From Prevotella sp. (lineage in GTDB: Bacteria; Bacteroidota; Bacteroidia; Bacteroidales; Bacteroidaceae): DNA of 55,213 bases. Both the position numbers and the translations under genes were made by a program. Where the stretch lies: NCBI GenBank assembly GCA_022779305.1, contig JALFSW010000060.1, positions 1-55,213 on the forward strand, read 5' to 3'. The first letter of the stretch is position 1. Each line of letters begins with the position of its first letter. The notes beneath the pieces are model-generated. The model made no database searches, was not told the origin of the DNA, and worked only from the letters and a program-made list of their open reading frames with translations. Of this stretch, positions 35,438-44,470 are shown one piece after another.

Positions 35438-36511
35438 ATGAAAAAATATGCCTACATTCTTTTCTTCCTCGTCCACTCGCTCATCGCCAGCGGACAAGTG
35501 AGCGTGGATGCACAACTCGACTCAACCCAAATACGTATCGGCGAACAAACCCACCTTTCGCTGACGGTCATCGCACCAGAAGGAAGCAAGGTGGAGCTGC
35601 CTGCATTCAAGCCACAAACAGAAATCACAAAAGGCATAGAAATCATCGCATCGAAACAAGAAACCGAACCAACTGAAAAAGGCGAAACCAGGAAAGTGGT
35701 CTATACGCTCACAGCGTGGGACGAAAGTAAAACCGAATACGAACTGCCCGAGATGAGCGTTAAGGTGGATGGGAGAGTTTATAAAAGTCCTGCGACAAAA
35801 CTGAAAATCAAAAAAATGCCTGTCGATTCGTTACAAATGGAAAGCATTTTGCCCCCAGACAGCATTCAAGATAATCCCTTCGCATGGCAAGAATGGATAC
35901 CCTATGGCATTTCCACCTTATTAATATTAGTGCTCTCTTGGGTACTTTGGAAACTCTTCAAGCAATTGAAAACAACAAAGACACCCACGAGAAAACAAGA
36001 AAAAGCAAAAGTGTTTTCGCCCTACGAAAAGGCTTGCATCGCCATAATGGCTTTAAAACAAAGAGCCACCAACACAGAAGAGTGCCAAAAAGCCTACTAC
36101 ACCGAGCTGACAGACATTCTTCGCACCTACATCGCAGCACGTTTCGGCATCAATGCAATGGAAATGACTTCCAATGAAATCATTGAAAATTTGCAAAAAA
36201 ATAACCAAGAGGTGGCATCTGAAGAGTTGCGCCAACTCTTGCAAGCTGCTGACCTCGTGAAATTTGCACGATACAATACGGCAGAGAACGAAAAAACGTT
36301 CTACACCGATACGCTCACACAATTCATTGAAGCAACAAAAATGCAGCCCAACGAAGCATCGCTTCAGGTTGCATCTGCCCCAAAACCAGCCGAAGAGAAA
36401 ACCAAGCAACACCCAAAACGACTACTGCGCATCCTCATTATGCTCTGTACGATCGCCATCGCAGGGTTGCTAACGCTCACGATCATAGGCATTTGGGACT
36501 TAATAGAATAA
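35438..36511 (+). CDS. BatD-like membrane-anchored protein of the Bat operon
   Basis: A 357-residue protein with a signal peptide (ILFFLVHSLIASGQ), a periplasmic beta-rich domain of about 130 residues, and one transmembrane helix (ISTLLILVLSWVLWKLF, about 155-171). A cytoplasmic helical region follows, with YYTELTDILRTYIAARFGINAMEMTSNEII, and a final C-terminal helix (LLRILIMLCTIAIAGLLTL). The YTELTDILR...EMTS pattern recurs in the cytoplasmic part of BatD in this operon, so this looks like a smaller BatD relative. Its function is unknown; membrane docking for the MoxR-DUF58 pair is a guess. Confidence 0.75.
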   Translation: MKKYAYILFFLVHSLIASGQVSVDAQLDSTQIRIGEQTHLSLTVIAPEGSKVELPAFKPQTEITKGIEIIASKQETEPTEKGETRKVVYTLTAWDESKTEYELPEMSVKVDGRVYKSPATKLKIKKMPVDSLQMESILPPDSIQDNPFAWQEWIPYGISTLLILVLSWVLWKLFKQLKTTKTPTRKQEKAKVFSPYEKACIAIMALKQRATNTEECQKAYYTELTDILRTYIAARFGINAMEMTSNEIIENLQKNNQEVASEELRQLLQAADLVKFARYNTAENEKTFYTDTLTQFIEATKMQPNEASLQVASAPKPAEEKTKQHPKRLLRILIMLCTIAIAGLLTLTIIGIWDLIE

Positions 36512-36514
36512 GAA

Positions 36515-37483
36515 ATGGAATTTGCAAACAAGGAATATCTACTGCTGCTCTTGCTCCTCGTGCCTTACCTTCTATGGACATTGAAATGGAAGAAAGACCA
36601 AAAGCCGAGTATCAAAATGGCAGACACAGCCCCCTACAAGAATTTGCCGAAGACTTGGCGGGTGCGTTTGGCAGGTTTGCCACTCGTGCTTCGTTGTCTG
36701 ACTTTTGTTTTGCTGGTGCTTATTCTTGCACGTCCGCAAACTACTACACCGCCCGATAGCGACTACACGAATGGTATCAATATCATGCTCGCTATGGACG
36801 TATCAACAAGTATGCTGTCTCAAGACGTTGTCCCGAACCGAATGGAGGTGGCAAAAGATGTGGCACGTGAGTTCATTCTCGCACGTCCGACCGATAACAT
36901 AGGTCTGACCATTTTCGCAGGAGAAGCCTTTACGCAATGTCCGATGACCACCGACCACGCATCATTGCTCAACCTGTTAAGAAATGTTCGTACCGATCTG
37001 TCTGCCAATGGTTTAATAGCCGACGGAACAGCCATAGGAATGGGTTTGGCAAATGCCGTTGGCAGATTGAAAGACGTGAAAGGGAGAAGCAAAATCGTAG
37101 TATTGCTCACAGATGGGAGTAATAACGTAGAAGGCATTTCTCCTATGACAGCTGCCGAAATCGCTAAAAAGATGGGCGTTAGGGTCTACACCATCGGATT
37201 GGGTGGCGACCGAACGATGCTTCCTGGTGATTTAATTGGCGAAATAGACTACAATACGCTTCAAAATATCGCACTGACAACGGGAGGCGAATTTTACAAA
37301 GCACAAAGTCGGGAGGAGCTTTCTAACATTTACAAAGACATTGATAAGCTCGAAAAGACAAAAATAGCCAAGACCGATTATGCCAAACGCTATGAAGCCT
37401 ACGGGCTGTTTGCAGCTCTGGCTATCGTCTCGCTACTTTCAGAAATCATCTTGCGTTCACTCATTCTGCGTCGCATCCCATAA
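36515..37483 (+). CDS. batA: BatA, von Willebrand factor A domain membrane protein
   Basis: A 322-residue protein with two N-terminal helices (about 6-20 and 55-75), a VWA domain with intact MIDAS DVSTS, and a C-terminal helix (LFAALAIVSLLSEIIL). The VWA domain should face the periplasm and bind a metal-dependent partner. In B. fragilis the bat genes are linked to oxygen tolerance. It begins 3 bp after the preceding stop and ends 15 bp before batB. Confidence 0.92.
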   Translation: MEFANKEYLLLLLLLVPYLLWTLKWKKDQKPSIKMADTAPYKNLPKTWRVRLAGLPLVLRCLTFVLLVLILARPQTTTPPDSDYTNGINIMLAMDVSTSMLSQDVVPNRMEVAKDVAREFILARPTDNIGLTIFAGEAFTQCPMTTDHASLLNLLRNVRTDLSANGLIADGTAIGMGLANAVGRLKDVKGRSKIVVLLTDGSNNVEGISPMTAAEIAKKMGVRVYTIGLGGDRTMLPGDLIGEIDYNTLQNIALTTGGEFYKAQSREELSNIYKDIDKLEKTKIAKTDYAKRYEAYGLFAALAIVSLLSEIILRSLILRRIP

Positions 37484-37498
37484 AGAAAAGAAAAAGAA

Positions 37499-38527
37499 AT
37501 GTTTAGATTTGAAAATCCCACATACCTCTATCTTTTGTTGCTAATTCCTTTATTGGCAGCACTTTTCTACGTGGGCAGACGCATACGAAGAAAACAACTG
37601 GAACGCTTTGGCGACATGGTGTTGCTGAAACAGCTCAGCCCGAACTATTCCATACGTCGTCCCTACATTAAAATAGCACTTTCACTGGCTGCACTTACAA
37701 CGCTGATCATCGTTGCCGCACGTCCACAAACAGAAGGAAACACAGGCGAAAGAACCGAAGAAGGCATAGAAATGATGGTTGCACTCGACATCAGTAACTC
37801 TATGTTGGCACAGGATGTAGCACCTTCACGTCTGGAGAAGAGTAAGATGATGGTGCAAAACCTTGTTGATCATTTTTCAAACAACAAAATCGGGCTCATC
37901 GTCTTTGCGGGCGAAGCCTACGTTCAACTTCCAATCACAGCCGATCGTGTCTCGGCAAAAATGTTTCTCAACAATGCCGACCCATCGCTCATAGAAGCAC
38001 AAGGAACCAACCTTAGCGATGCTATCGACTTGGCAATGAACAGTTTCACAAAAGATGAGCGAATGGGGAAAGCCCTTGTTATCATAACCGATGGCGAAGA
38101 CCACGATGGCGATGCAGAGGCTATGGCAAAAAAGGCAAAGGAGAAAGGAATCAAGGTCTTTGTTTTGGGTGTCGGAACCAACGAGGGTGCACCCATTCCA
38201 ACCGAAGATGGAGGTTACCTCACCGACCGATCAGGAAACACCGTCATGACACGATTGAACGAAACAATGTGTAGAGAGGTGGCTGCAGCGGGCGATGGAG
38301 CTTATTTGCATCTTGACAATAGTTTTTTGGCTGAACAACAGCTCAAAATTCAGCTCGACAAACTGCGAAAAGTCACAATCAGAAGTGGGCAAACGAGAGG
38401 CTACGAGGAACAATTCCAAGCCTTCGCCATCATTTGTTTGATATTCCTCTGTATGGAAGCCATCATCAAAGAAGTAAAAAATCCCATCATCCAACGGTGG
38501 CAAATATTCAAAGAACGTTTTGGTTAA
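37499..38527 (+). CDS. batB: BatB, von Willebrand factor A domain membrane protein
   Basis: A 342-residue paralogue of BatA with the same layout: an N-terminal helix pair, MIDAS DISNS, GGYLTDRSGNTVMTRLNE within the VWA domain, and a C-terminal helix (AFAIICLIFLCMEAII). Its last codons (KERFG and stop) come from the start of the first R2 copy (GAACGTTTTGGTTAA), so the native C-terminus may have been replaced by the insertion. batC starts after the tandem R2 pair. Confidence 0.92.
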   Translation: MFRFENPTYLYLLLLIPLLAALFYVGRRIRRKQLERFGDMVLLKQLSPNYSIRRPYIKIALSLAALTTLIIVAARPQTEGNTGERTEEGIEMMVALDISNSMLAQDVAPSRLEKSKMMVQNLVDHFSNNKIGLIVFAGEAYVQLPITADRVSAKMFLNNADPSLIEAQGTNLSDAIDLAMNSFTKDERMGKALVIITDGEDHDGDAEAMAKKAKEKGIKVFVLGVGTNEGAPIPTEDGGYLTDRSGNTVMTRLNETMCREVAAAGDGAYLHLDNSFLAEQQLKIQLDKLRKVTIRSGQTRGYEEQFQAFAIICLIFLCMEAIIKEVKNPIIQRWQIFKERFG

Positions 38528-38688
38528 GCCAAATGAGCAACGGAAAAATGAGGAACGAAGTTTTTACATTGCCATGGCGAAAAAACGACTAAATGAAATT
38601 GAACGTTTTGGTTAAGCCAAATGAGCAACGGAAAAACGAGGAACGAAGTTTTTACATTGCCATGGCGAAAAAACGACTAAATGAAATT
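38513..38688. repeat. R2 tandem duplication, two 88-bp copies
   Basis: Two head-to-tail 88-bp units (38513-38600 and 38601-38688) differ at a single base (AAATGAGG against AACGAGG). They are the short form: the interior found in the copies at 25272 and 50187 is absent. The first copy overlaps the end of batB, and the second ends 8 bp before the batC ATG. Confidence 0.85.
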
Positions 38689-38696
38689 GAACGAAG

Positions 38697-39392
38697 ATGA
38701 AGCAAACCCTTAAAATACTTCTTTTCTTCCTCTTTATCGCCTTACAAATACAGGCACAGAGCGACAGAAAAAACATCAGAGAAGGCAATCGACTTTTCCG
38801 AAAAGATGCCTATGCACAGGCGGAAACAAACTATCGGAAGGCGGTGAGCAACAACAGCCATAACGCCATCGCACACTACAATCTCGGACGCACGTTGCAG
38901 GCAGAGAAAAAAGATTCACTTGCACTTAAAGCATACGAGAAAGCGGCACAAAACGAAACGGATAAAAACCGCAAAGCAAGTGCACTCTACAACCAAGGCA
39001 CCATCTTTCAGAAACAAAAAAATCTGGAAAAAGCCATCGAGGCTTATAAAAATGCACTCAGAAACAATCCTAAACACGAAAAAGCAAGAACAAACTTGAG
39101 CCGTTGTATTCAACAGCAACAACAGCAAAACAATCAACAGCAACAACAACAGAATAAAAATAAGAACAAAAACAATAAAGATCAGGACAAAAAGAAACAA
39201 CAACAGCAGAACAAGAAAAATCCTGAACAAGATAAAAACAAAAACAAAGAACAAGAAAACAACCAACGCCTGAGCAAGGACAACGCCGAACAACTACTCA
39301 ATGCAGCTATGCAAGAGGAAAAAGCAACGCAAGAACGCTTGAAAAAGGCTATGCGACAACCCGCTCGACGTGAAATAGAAAAAAACTGGTAA
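38697..39392 (+). CDS. batC: BatC, TPR protein
   Basis: A 231-residue protein with a signal peptide (KILLFFLFIALQIQA) and three tetratricopeptide repeats (NGIAHYNLGR-like NAIAHYNLGRTLQAEKKDSL, ASALYNQGTIFQKQKNLEKA). A long Gln/Asn/Lys tract lies at about 142-195, and the C-terminus is charged. TPRs suggest protein-protein contacts in the periplasm with BatA, BatB and BatD. The low-complexity tract is typical of BatC. The batD-E gene starts 9 bp after the stop. Confidence 0.9.
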   Translation: MKQTLKILLFFLFIALQIQAQSDRKNIREGNRLFRKDAYAQAETNYRKAVSNNSHNAIAHYNLGRTLQAEKKDSLALKAYEKAAQNETDKNRKASALYNQGTIFQKQKNLEKAIEAYKNALRNNPKHEKARTNLSRCIQQQQQQNNQQQQQQNKNKNKNNKDQDKKKQQQQNKKNPEQDKNKNKEQENNQRLSKDNAEQLLNAAMQEEKATQERLKKAMRQPARREIEKNW

Positions 39393-39401
39393 AGGACAAT
39401 T

Positions 39402-41975
39402 ATGAAAAGATACATACAAATGCTCACCGCCTTTCTCCTCCCCGTGGTGCTTTATGCACAGCACGTGAGAGTGACCGCTCCAAAACAAGTGGCTGTGGGC
39501 GAAGAATTTCAAGTGGAATACACCATCTTCACAGACGATGTAGACAACTTCCGCTTACCTGCACTGCCGAACGGAATAGAACGCCTCTATGGTCCTTTCA
39601 CCTCTCGACAATCAAGTTTCCAAATGGTGAATGGACACACCAGTAGTTCGTCTTCAACCACTTTCACCTACGTTTTCGCTGCAACAAGGAAAGGAACATT
39701 CACACTTCCGCCTGCAAAAATCAACGTTGGCGGACAAACCATTGCATCAACACCTGTCAGAATCAGCGCATCGGGCAATATACACGCTTCAAACACAGCC
39801 ATGGGTAATAGTAGTCCGTCGGTGAATGTACCAACACAAAAACCACGTATAAGAACAAACAAGGTGTCGGATCGTGAGCTTTTCATCACCGTTAATGCCA
39901 ATAAAAACAAGGTCTATGAACAAGAGGGAGTCTTGGTAACCTATAAAGTTTATACGGCTGTAAACCTCGTAAACCTCAATGGTAAAATGCCCGATCTCAC
40001 AGGTTTTCACGTTCAAGAAATAAAACCCAATCAACAAATCACATTTCAAACCGAAAGACACGGCGGGCGTAATTATCGCACAGCCACGTGGAGCCGATAT
40101 GTAATGTATCCACAAGTTACTGGCAACTTGAAAATACCTTCTATCAATTTTCATGCAGTTGTCCGACAAGACATCGATGACTTCGACCCATTCGCCTTCA
40201 TCACAGACGGACAAATAGAAGACATCGAAAAGACGGTCGTTGCAAAAGGACTGAACCTACAAGTATTACCATTGCCCAACAAACCTGATGATTTTGCAGG
40301 GGCAGTGGGCAACTTCAATATCACAGCTCAGCTCGATAAATACGAAGTGAAAGCGGGTAATCCTATCAACCTACGCATCGTAGTGAGCGGAAACGGCAAC
40401 TTAAAACTCATCAAACAGCCTCAACCTCAATTCCCATCAAGTTTCGACACGTATGATGCAAAAGTCGTTGACAAGACAAAACTTTCTGAAAAAGGACTCA
40501 CAGGAAGTATGGTTTACGACTTTTTAGCTGTGCCCAGAAGCGAAGGAGATTACGAAATTCCACCCGTGAGATTTGTTTATTTCGACACCACAACACACAC
40601 CTACAAAACGCTCATTACCAATGCGTTTAAAGTGAGCGTTCTCAAGGGCGATGGCGAAGGTGCTACCATTCCCGACATAGCAACAACCGATAGCACGATC
40701 ATCAAAGACATTATGAAAGGCGACAAACATGCAGCTTGCGCCAAATGCTTTTTTGGATCGACTACCTATTGGGGCATCCTCGCAACCATCCTCATCGTTT
40801 TTGCCTTATTGTTCTATCTGTTGCGCAAACGTGCCATCATGCGTTCCGACTTGGTTTTCCTCAAAGGCAAAAACGCTCAAAAAGTGGCAACCAAAAAACT
40901 CTATGCTGCTGAACAATTGATGCTCAAAGGTCGCTCATCCGACTTCTACGACGAAGTACTCAGAGCCTTATGGGGCTACATCAGCAACAAATTCAACATG
41001 CCAGTTGAGGAGCTTTCACGAGAAAACATCAGCGAACGTCTGCGTGAAAAAGGCGTAGAAGATGCCAACATAGAAATGTTCATCGGGGCAATTGACGAAT
41101 GCGAGTTTGAACGCTATGCACCGGGCGACGAAAAGGGCAACATGAAATTGGCATTCGACAAAGCAAGTCAAGCCATTACCAACATAGAAGAAACGATGAC
41201 ACAAAAGAAATCAAAGCATAAAGGTGCGTCTTTCATCTTCCTCGTCGCCAGCACATTGTTGGCATTGTCAGCACACACTGCCCATGCACAACACAAAGAG
41301 ATGGCAGACGCACAATATGTGAAGGGCAACTATGAACAAGCTGCAAGAATGTATGAAAACATCTTGCAACACAAAAAAGATGCTACGCTTTATTATAATT
41401 TGGGCAATGCCTATTATAAAAACAACAACATCACAAAAGCCATCATTGCGTATGAACGTGCGCTCAATCTCTCACCGAGCGATCCTAACATACGTTTCAA
41501 TCTTGCACTAGCAAAAACAAAGACCATCGACCGTCTTACACCCAAACCTGAAATGATTTTCACAACGTGGTATAAGGCTGTGGCAAACACTTTCAGCATC
41601 GATCTTTGGAGCCGACTTTCACTCTATTGTCTTGCCCTCGGTTTAGTGGCAGTTTTGTGCTATCTCTTTGCCAACAAGCTGACACTGCGCAAAATAGGCT
41701 TCACAGCTGCTATTGTTTTCGGTATTGCCTTTGCGCTAACAAGCCTTTTTGCTATCACGCAAAACAATCAACTCGATAATTCCGATAGTGCCATCATCAT
41801 CAGTCCTACGCTCCACATAAAGAAAACGCCAGACAGTAGTGCAAAAGATGTTACCGTGTTACATGAGGGAACAAAGCTACAAATCATTGATCGAACAAGG
41901 AGCGAATGGTGGGAGGTGGAAACACCCAGCGGACAAAGGGGATGGATAAGCCCTGAACAGGTGGAGAAGATTTAA
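39402..41975 (+). CDS. BatD-BatE fusion protein
   Basis: An 857-residue protein. Residues 1-600 are BatD: signal peptide (AFLLPVVLYAQ), beta-rich periplasmic domains, a transmembrane helix near 448-470 (WGILATILIVFALLFYLL), and a cytoplasmic segment with AEQLMLKGRSSDFYDEVLRA. From Met599 (position 41196) a second signal-peptide-like stretch begins (FIFLVASTLLALSAHTAHAQ). It is followed by TPRs (ATLYYNLGNAYYKNNNITKA), two helices and a C-terminal SH3-like domain (GQRGWISPEQVEKI), which is the usual BatE. BatD and BatE are normally separate. No frameshift is needed for the fusion. The stop codon lies in the TTAA border of an R1 element. Confidence 0.85.
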   Translation: MKRYIQMLTAFLLPVVLYAQHVRVTAPKQVAVGEEFQVEYTIFTDDVDNFRLPALPNGIERLYGPFTSRQSSFQMVNGHTSSSSSTTFTYVFAATRKGTFTLPPAKINVGGQTIASTPVRISASGNIHASNTAMGNSSPSVNVPTQKPRIRTNKVSDRELFITVNANKNKVYEQEGVLVTYKVYTAVNLVNLNGKMPDLTGFHVQEIKPNQQITFQTERHGGRNYRTATWSRYVMYPQVTGNLKIPSINFHAVVRQDIDDFDPFAFITDGQIEDIEKTVVAKGLNLQVLPLPNKPDDFAGAVGNFNITAQLDKYEVKAGNPINLRIVVSGNGNLKLIKQPQPQFPSSFDTYDAKVVDKTKLSEKGLTGSMVYDFLAVPRSEGDYEIPPVRFVYFDTTTHTYKTLITNAFKVSVLKGDGEGATIPDIATTDSTIIKDIMKGDKHAACAKCFFGSTTYWGILATILIVFALLFYLLRKRAIMRSDLVFLKGKNAQKVATKKLYAAEQLMLKGRSSDFYDEVLRALWGYISNKFNMPVEELSRENISERLREKGVEDANIEMFIGAIDECEFERYAPGDEKGNMKLAFDKASQAITNIEETMTQKKSKHKGASFIFLVASTLLALSAHTAHAQHKEMADAQYVKGNYEQAARMYENILQHKKDATLYYNLGNAYYKNNNITKAIIAYERALNLSPSDPNIRFNLALAKTKTIDRLTPKPEMIFTTWYKAVANTFSIDLWSRLSLYCLALGLVAVLCYLFANKLTLRKIGFTAAIVFGIAFALTSLFAITQNNQLDNSDSAIIISPTLHIKKTPDSSAKDVTVLHEGTKLQIIDRTRSEWWEVETPSGQRGWISPEQVEKI

Positions 41976-42172
41976 CCCAATTCGGTCATTAGAGACCAAA
42001 CTGATTGCCAGCTGATTTGTCTGTGTAAGTGGCTACAACTTTATTAAAGACGTAAGCGGACTAACTTCAAGAAAAAACGATAAAGAAGATGCCGACAAAC
42101 CGATGCAAGTCAGTGGGAAGTTTATAAAGAAAATAAAAACAATGGGCGGTTCAACAACCAATTTAGGTTTAA
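41972..42172. repeat. R1 MITE-like element, copy 3 (201 bp, reverse orientation)
   Basis: Starts TTAACCCAATTCGGTCATTAG and ends in degenerate CCAATTTAGGTTTAA; the internal blocks match copy 1 in reverse complement (GGGAAGTTTATAAAG, TTCAAGAAAAAACG). Its left TTAA supplies the TAA stop of the batD-E gene. It separates that gene from the PAP2 gene on the same strand. Confidence 0.7.
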
Positions 42173-42189
42173 ATAGTACGTTATAAACA

Positions 42190-42891
42190 ATGAACTTTGA
42201 ACACATAAAAGACATAGATATCTCGATTTTGCTCTCTTTACAAGGGGGCGAGCAAATGTTCATTGACCAACTTGTTATCACCCTCACCAACGGATTTACA
42301 TGGATTCCGCTCTATATATCCATCTTATACCTCATCATTAAAAACAACGAAAAGTGGAGTCAAATCCTATTGCTACTCGCTGTAGTTGCCGTGGCGATGC
42401 TCGCATCAAACCTGCTCAATGGCGGATTTATCAAACCCTTCATCGCACGTCTACGCCCAACTTCCGACCCACATTTAATCAACATTATCCATCCGATAAA
42501 CAATTATCAACCAGCGGGTTATAGCTTCTTCTCTGCGCATGCTTGCAACAGTTTCACCATAGCCGTATTGATAAGCCTCATCGTGAGAAGCAGGCTTCTG
42601 ACGAGCTTCTTGCTTGCTTGGGCAACGCTCAATGCGTGGACAAGACTTTATCTTGCAGCACACTATCCAAGCGATGTCGTCGTTGGGATGATTGCAGGCG
42701 CAACAATTGCAAGCCTTTGCTACCTCCTCTACATGCGACTTTACCTGAAGATTACACCCAAAATTAATTACGTTTCATCGCATTACACCAAGATGGGCTA
42801 CAACTTTAGCGACATTGACATCGTTGTCCTGTGTTTCGTGCTTACAATACTTTACGCCTTGCTGCGCACAGTTATTGAGTTAGGCATATAG
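42190..42891 (+). CDS. PAP2-family membrane phosphatase
   Basis: A 233-residue protein with five to six helices and the three PAP2 motifs. K82...R89P90 is in KPFIARLRP, a SAH variant of PSGH lies at 115-117 with H117, and R152...H158...D162 is in RLYLAAHYPSD. These form the phosphohistidine active site. Members remove phosphate from undecaprenyl pyrophosphate, phosphatidyl-glycerol phosphate or lipid A; the substrate is undecided. It starts 17 bp after R1 copy 3 and ends 42 bp before queA. Confidence 0.9.
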   Translation: MNFEHIKDIDISILLSLQGGEQMFIDQLVITLTNGFTWIPLYISILYLIIKNNEKWSQILLLLAVVAVAMLASNLLNGGFIKPFIARLRPTSDPHLINIIHPINNYQPAGYSFFSAHACNSFTIAVLISLIVRSRLLTSFLLAWATLNAWTRLYLAAHYPSDVVVGMIAGATIASLCYLLYMRLYLKITPKINYVSSHYTKMGYNFSDIDIVVLCFVLTILYALLRTVIELGI

Positions 42892-42933
42892 GAAACCACA
42901 TTGTAGCACATCATCCATTAAAAATAAACAACA

Positions 42934-44208
42934 ATGAAAACAGACGCAAAACATATCCGAATAGCCGATTTTGATTATCCACTCCCCGATGAGAAGATCC
43001 CAAAATTTCCGCTGAAGAAACGCGACAGTAGCAAACTTCTCATCTACCAAAAGGGCAAAATAACAGCCGATGGTTTTGCTTCATTACCTGCTTATCTGCC
43101 CCAAGGCGCATTGATGGTTTTCAATAACACGAAAGTCATTCAAGCTCGCATGCTCTTTCACAAAGCAACGGGTGCACTCATCGAAATCTTTTTGATGGAA
43201 CCCGCCCAACCCACCGACTATGAACTGATGTTCCAAACCAATGGCACTTGTGCATGGTATTGCATGGTGGGAAATTTGAAAAAATGGAAAGAGGGCGTTC
43301 TCACACGTTCGTTTGAAATCAAAGGTGAAGCAGTGGAACTGTCAGTGTCGCTCAACAGAGAGAAAGAAGACGAAGTGAAAGCTGGCGGTACGAATCATTG
43401 GATAGATTTCCGATGGAACAATGAAAAGGTTTCGTTTGCCGAAATACTCGATGTGATAGGTCAGCTGCCCATCCCACCCTACCTCAATCGTGAAACAGAA
43501 GAAAGCGACAAAACCACCTATCAAACTGTTTATTCAAAGATAAAAGGGTCGGTTGCTGCACCAACTGCAGGTCTTCACTTCACCCCCGAAGTCTTGGCGG
43601 CCATCAACGCAGCAGGCATCGAACGTGAAGAACTCACCCTTCACGTGGGAGCAGGCACTTTCAAACCTGTGAAAAGCGAAGAAATCGAAGGACACAATAT
43701 GCACACCGAATATATCGTGGTGCGAAAAGAAACCCTCCACCAATTGCTCCATCACAACTGCCAAGCAATTGCCGTGGGTACTACGAGTGTACGCACATTG
43801 GAAAGTCTTTATTATATGGGGGCAAAATTAGAAGTTGAGAAAAATCTCACCGAAGCCGACCTACACGTAAAACAGTGGGAACCTTATGATTACGAATACA
43901 ATAACGAAGGCTTAGCCATCATCAAAGGAGAACCTTTCACAACTCAAAAAGCCATCGAAAACCTCCTCACATTCTTAGAACAAAACCATCTGCCCGCACT
44001 GCATACAGGCACACAAATCATCATCGCACCAGGTTTTCGCTACAAGATTGTGCAAATGCTCGTTACCAACTTTCATCAACCCCAATCCACACTCCTGCTT
44101 CTCGTGAGTGCTTTCATCGGTGAAGATTGGCGCAAAGTCTACGATTATGCCCTCAACCATAACTTCCGTTTCTTGAGCTATGGTGACAGTAGTTTGCTCA
44201 TCCCCTAA
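42934..44208 (+). CDS. queA: S-adenosylmethionine:tRNA ribosyltransferase-isomerase (QueA)
   Basis: A 424-residue protein with the QueA patterns DYPLPDEKIPKFPLKKRDSS at the N-terminus, FNNTKVIQARM, SVAAPTAGLHFT and LVTNFHQPQSTLLLLVSAF near the C-terminus. It transfers the ribosyl part of SAM to preQ1-modified tRNA, making epoxyqueuosine at the wobble base of GUN anticodons. It is longer than E. coli QueA (356) because of an inserted central stretch, a common form in Bacteroidetes. An R22 array begins 12 bp after the stop. Confidence 0.95.
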   Translation: MKTDAKHIRIADFDYPLPDEKIPKFPLKKRDSSKLLIYQKGKITADGFASLPAYLPQGALMVFNNTKVIQARMLFHKATGALIEIFLMEPAQPTDYELMFQTNGTCAWYCMVGNLKKWKEGVLTRSFEIKGEAVELSVSLNREKEDEVKAGGTNHWIDFRWNNEKVSFAEILDVIGQLPIPPYLNRETEESDKTTYQTVYSKIKGSVAAPTAGLHFTPEVLAAINAAGIEREELTLHVGAGTFKPVKSEEIEGHNMHTEYIVVRKETLHQLLHHNCQAIAVGTTSVRTLESLYYMGAKLEVEKNLTEADLHVKQWEPYDYEYNNEGLAIIKGEPFTTQKAIENLLTFLEQNHLPALHTGTQIIIAPGFRYKIVQMLVTNFHQPQSTLLLLVSAFIGEDWRKVYDYALNHNFRFLSYGDSSLLIP

Positions 44209-44220
44209 CCTCAGTTTTCC

Positions 44221-44308
44221 AACTGAGGCTCAGTTGAGTTCCAAATGAAGTATAGTTGCAATCCAACTGAAGCATAGTTGAAAATCAAATAAGGTACAGC
44301 TGAAAACC
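44221..44308. repeat. R22 palindromic tandem array, four units
   Basis: Four units start at 44221, 44243, 44265 and 44287, exactly 22 bp apart. The first core is the perfect palindrome AACTGAGGCTCAGTT; the others are diverged (AAATGAAGTATAGTT, AACTGAAGCATAGTT, AAATAAGGTACAGCT). A partial unit precedes it at about 44206. It is the longest array here, between the convergent queA and pcrA genes. The 71 bp between it and R1 copy 4 show nothing recognisable. Confidence 0.75.
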
Positions 44309-44379
44309 GAAAGAAACACCGTCTGACATTGAGTTTGTTATGCCACAATGTGGTGCGTATTCAGCCATCGATAAAATGA

Positions 44380-44470
44380 TTAATTCCAATTTGGTCATTA
44401 GAGACAAACCGATTGTAGCTGATTGTAAATGAAGAGAAAGCCCTATCGATGTAATGACCGAATTGGATTA
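44380..44470. repeat. R1 MITE-like element, copy 4, internally deleted (91 bp)
   Basis: Both inverted ends are kept (left CCAATTTGGTCATTAG, right TAATGACCGAATTGG) but the interior has shrunk to about 50 bp. The left border is TTAA; the right border ATTA holds the stop codon of the convergent pcrA gene (44468-44470). Confidence 0.7.

Noticed and set aside
39110..39280. Gln/Asn/Lys codon repeats in batC as a DNA-level microsatellite of interest
   Set aside because: Low-complexity tracts here are usual for BatC proteins, and the codons are mixed CAA/CAG/AAT/AAC with no uniform slippage unit.
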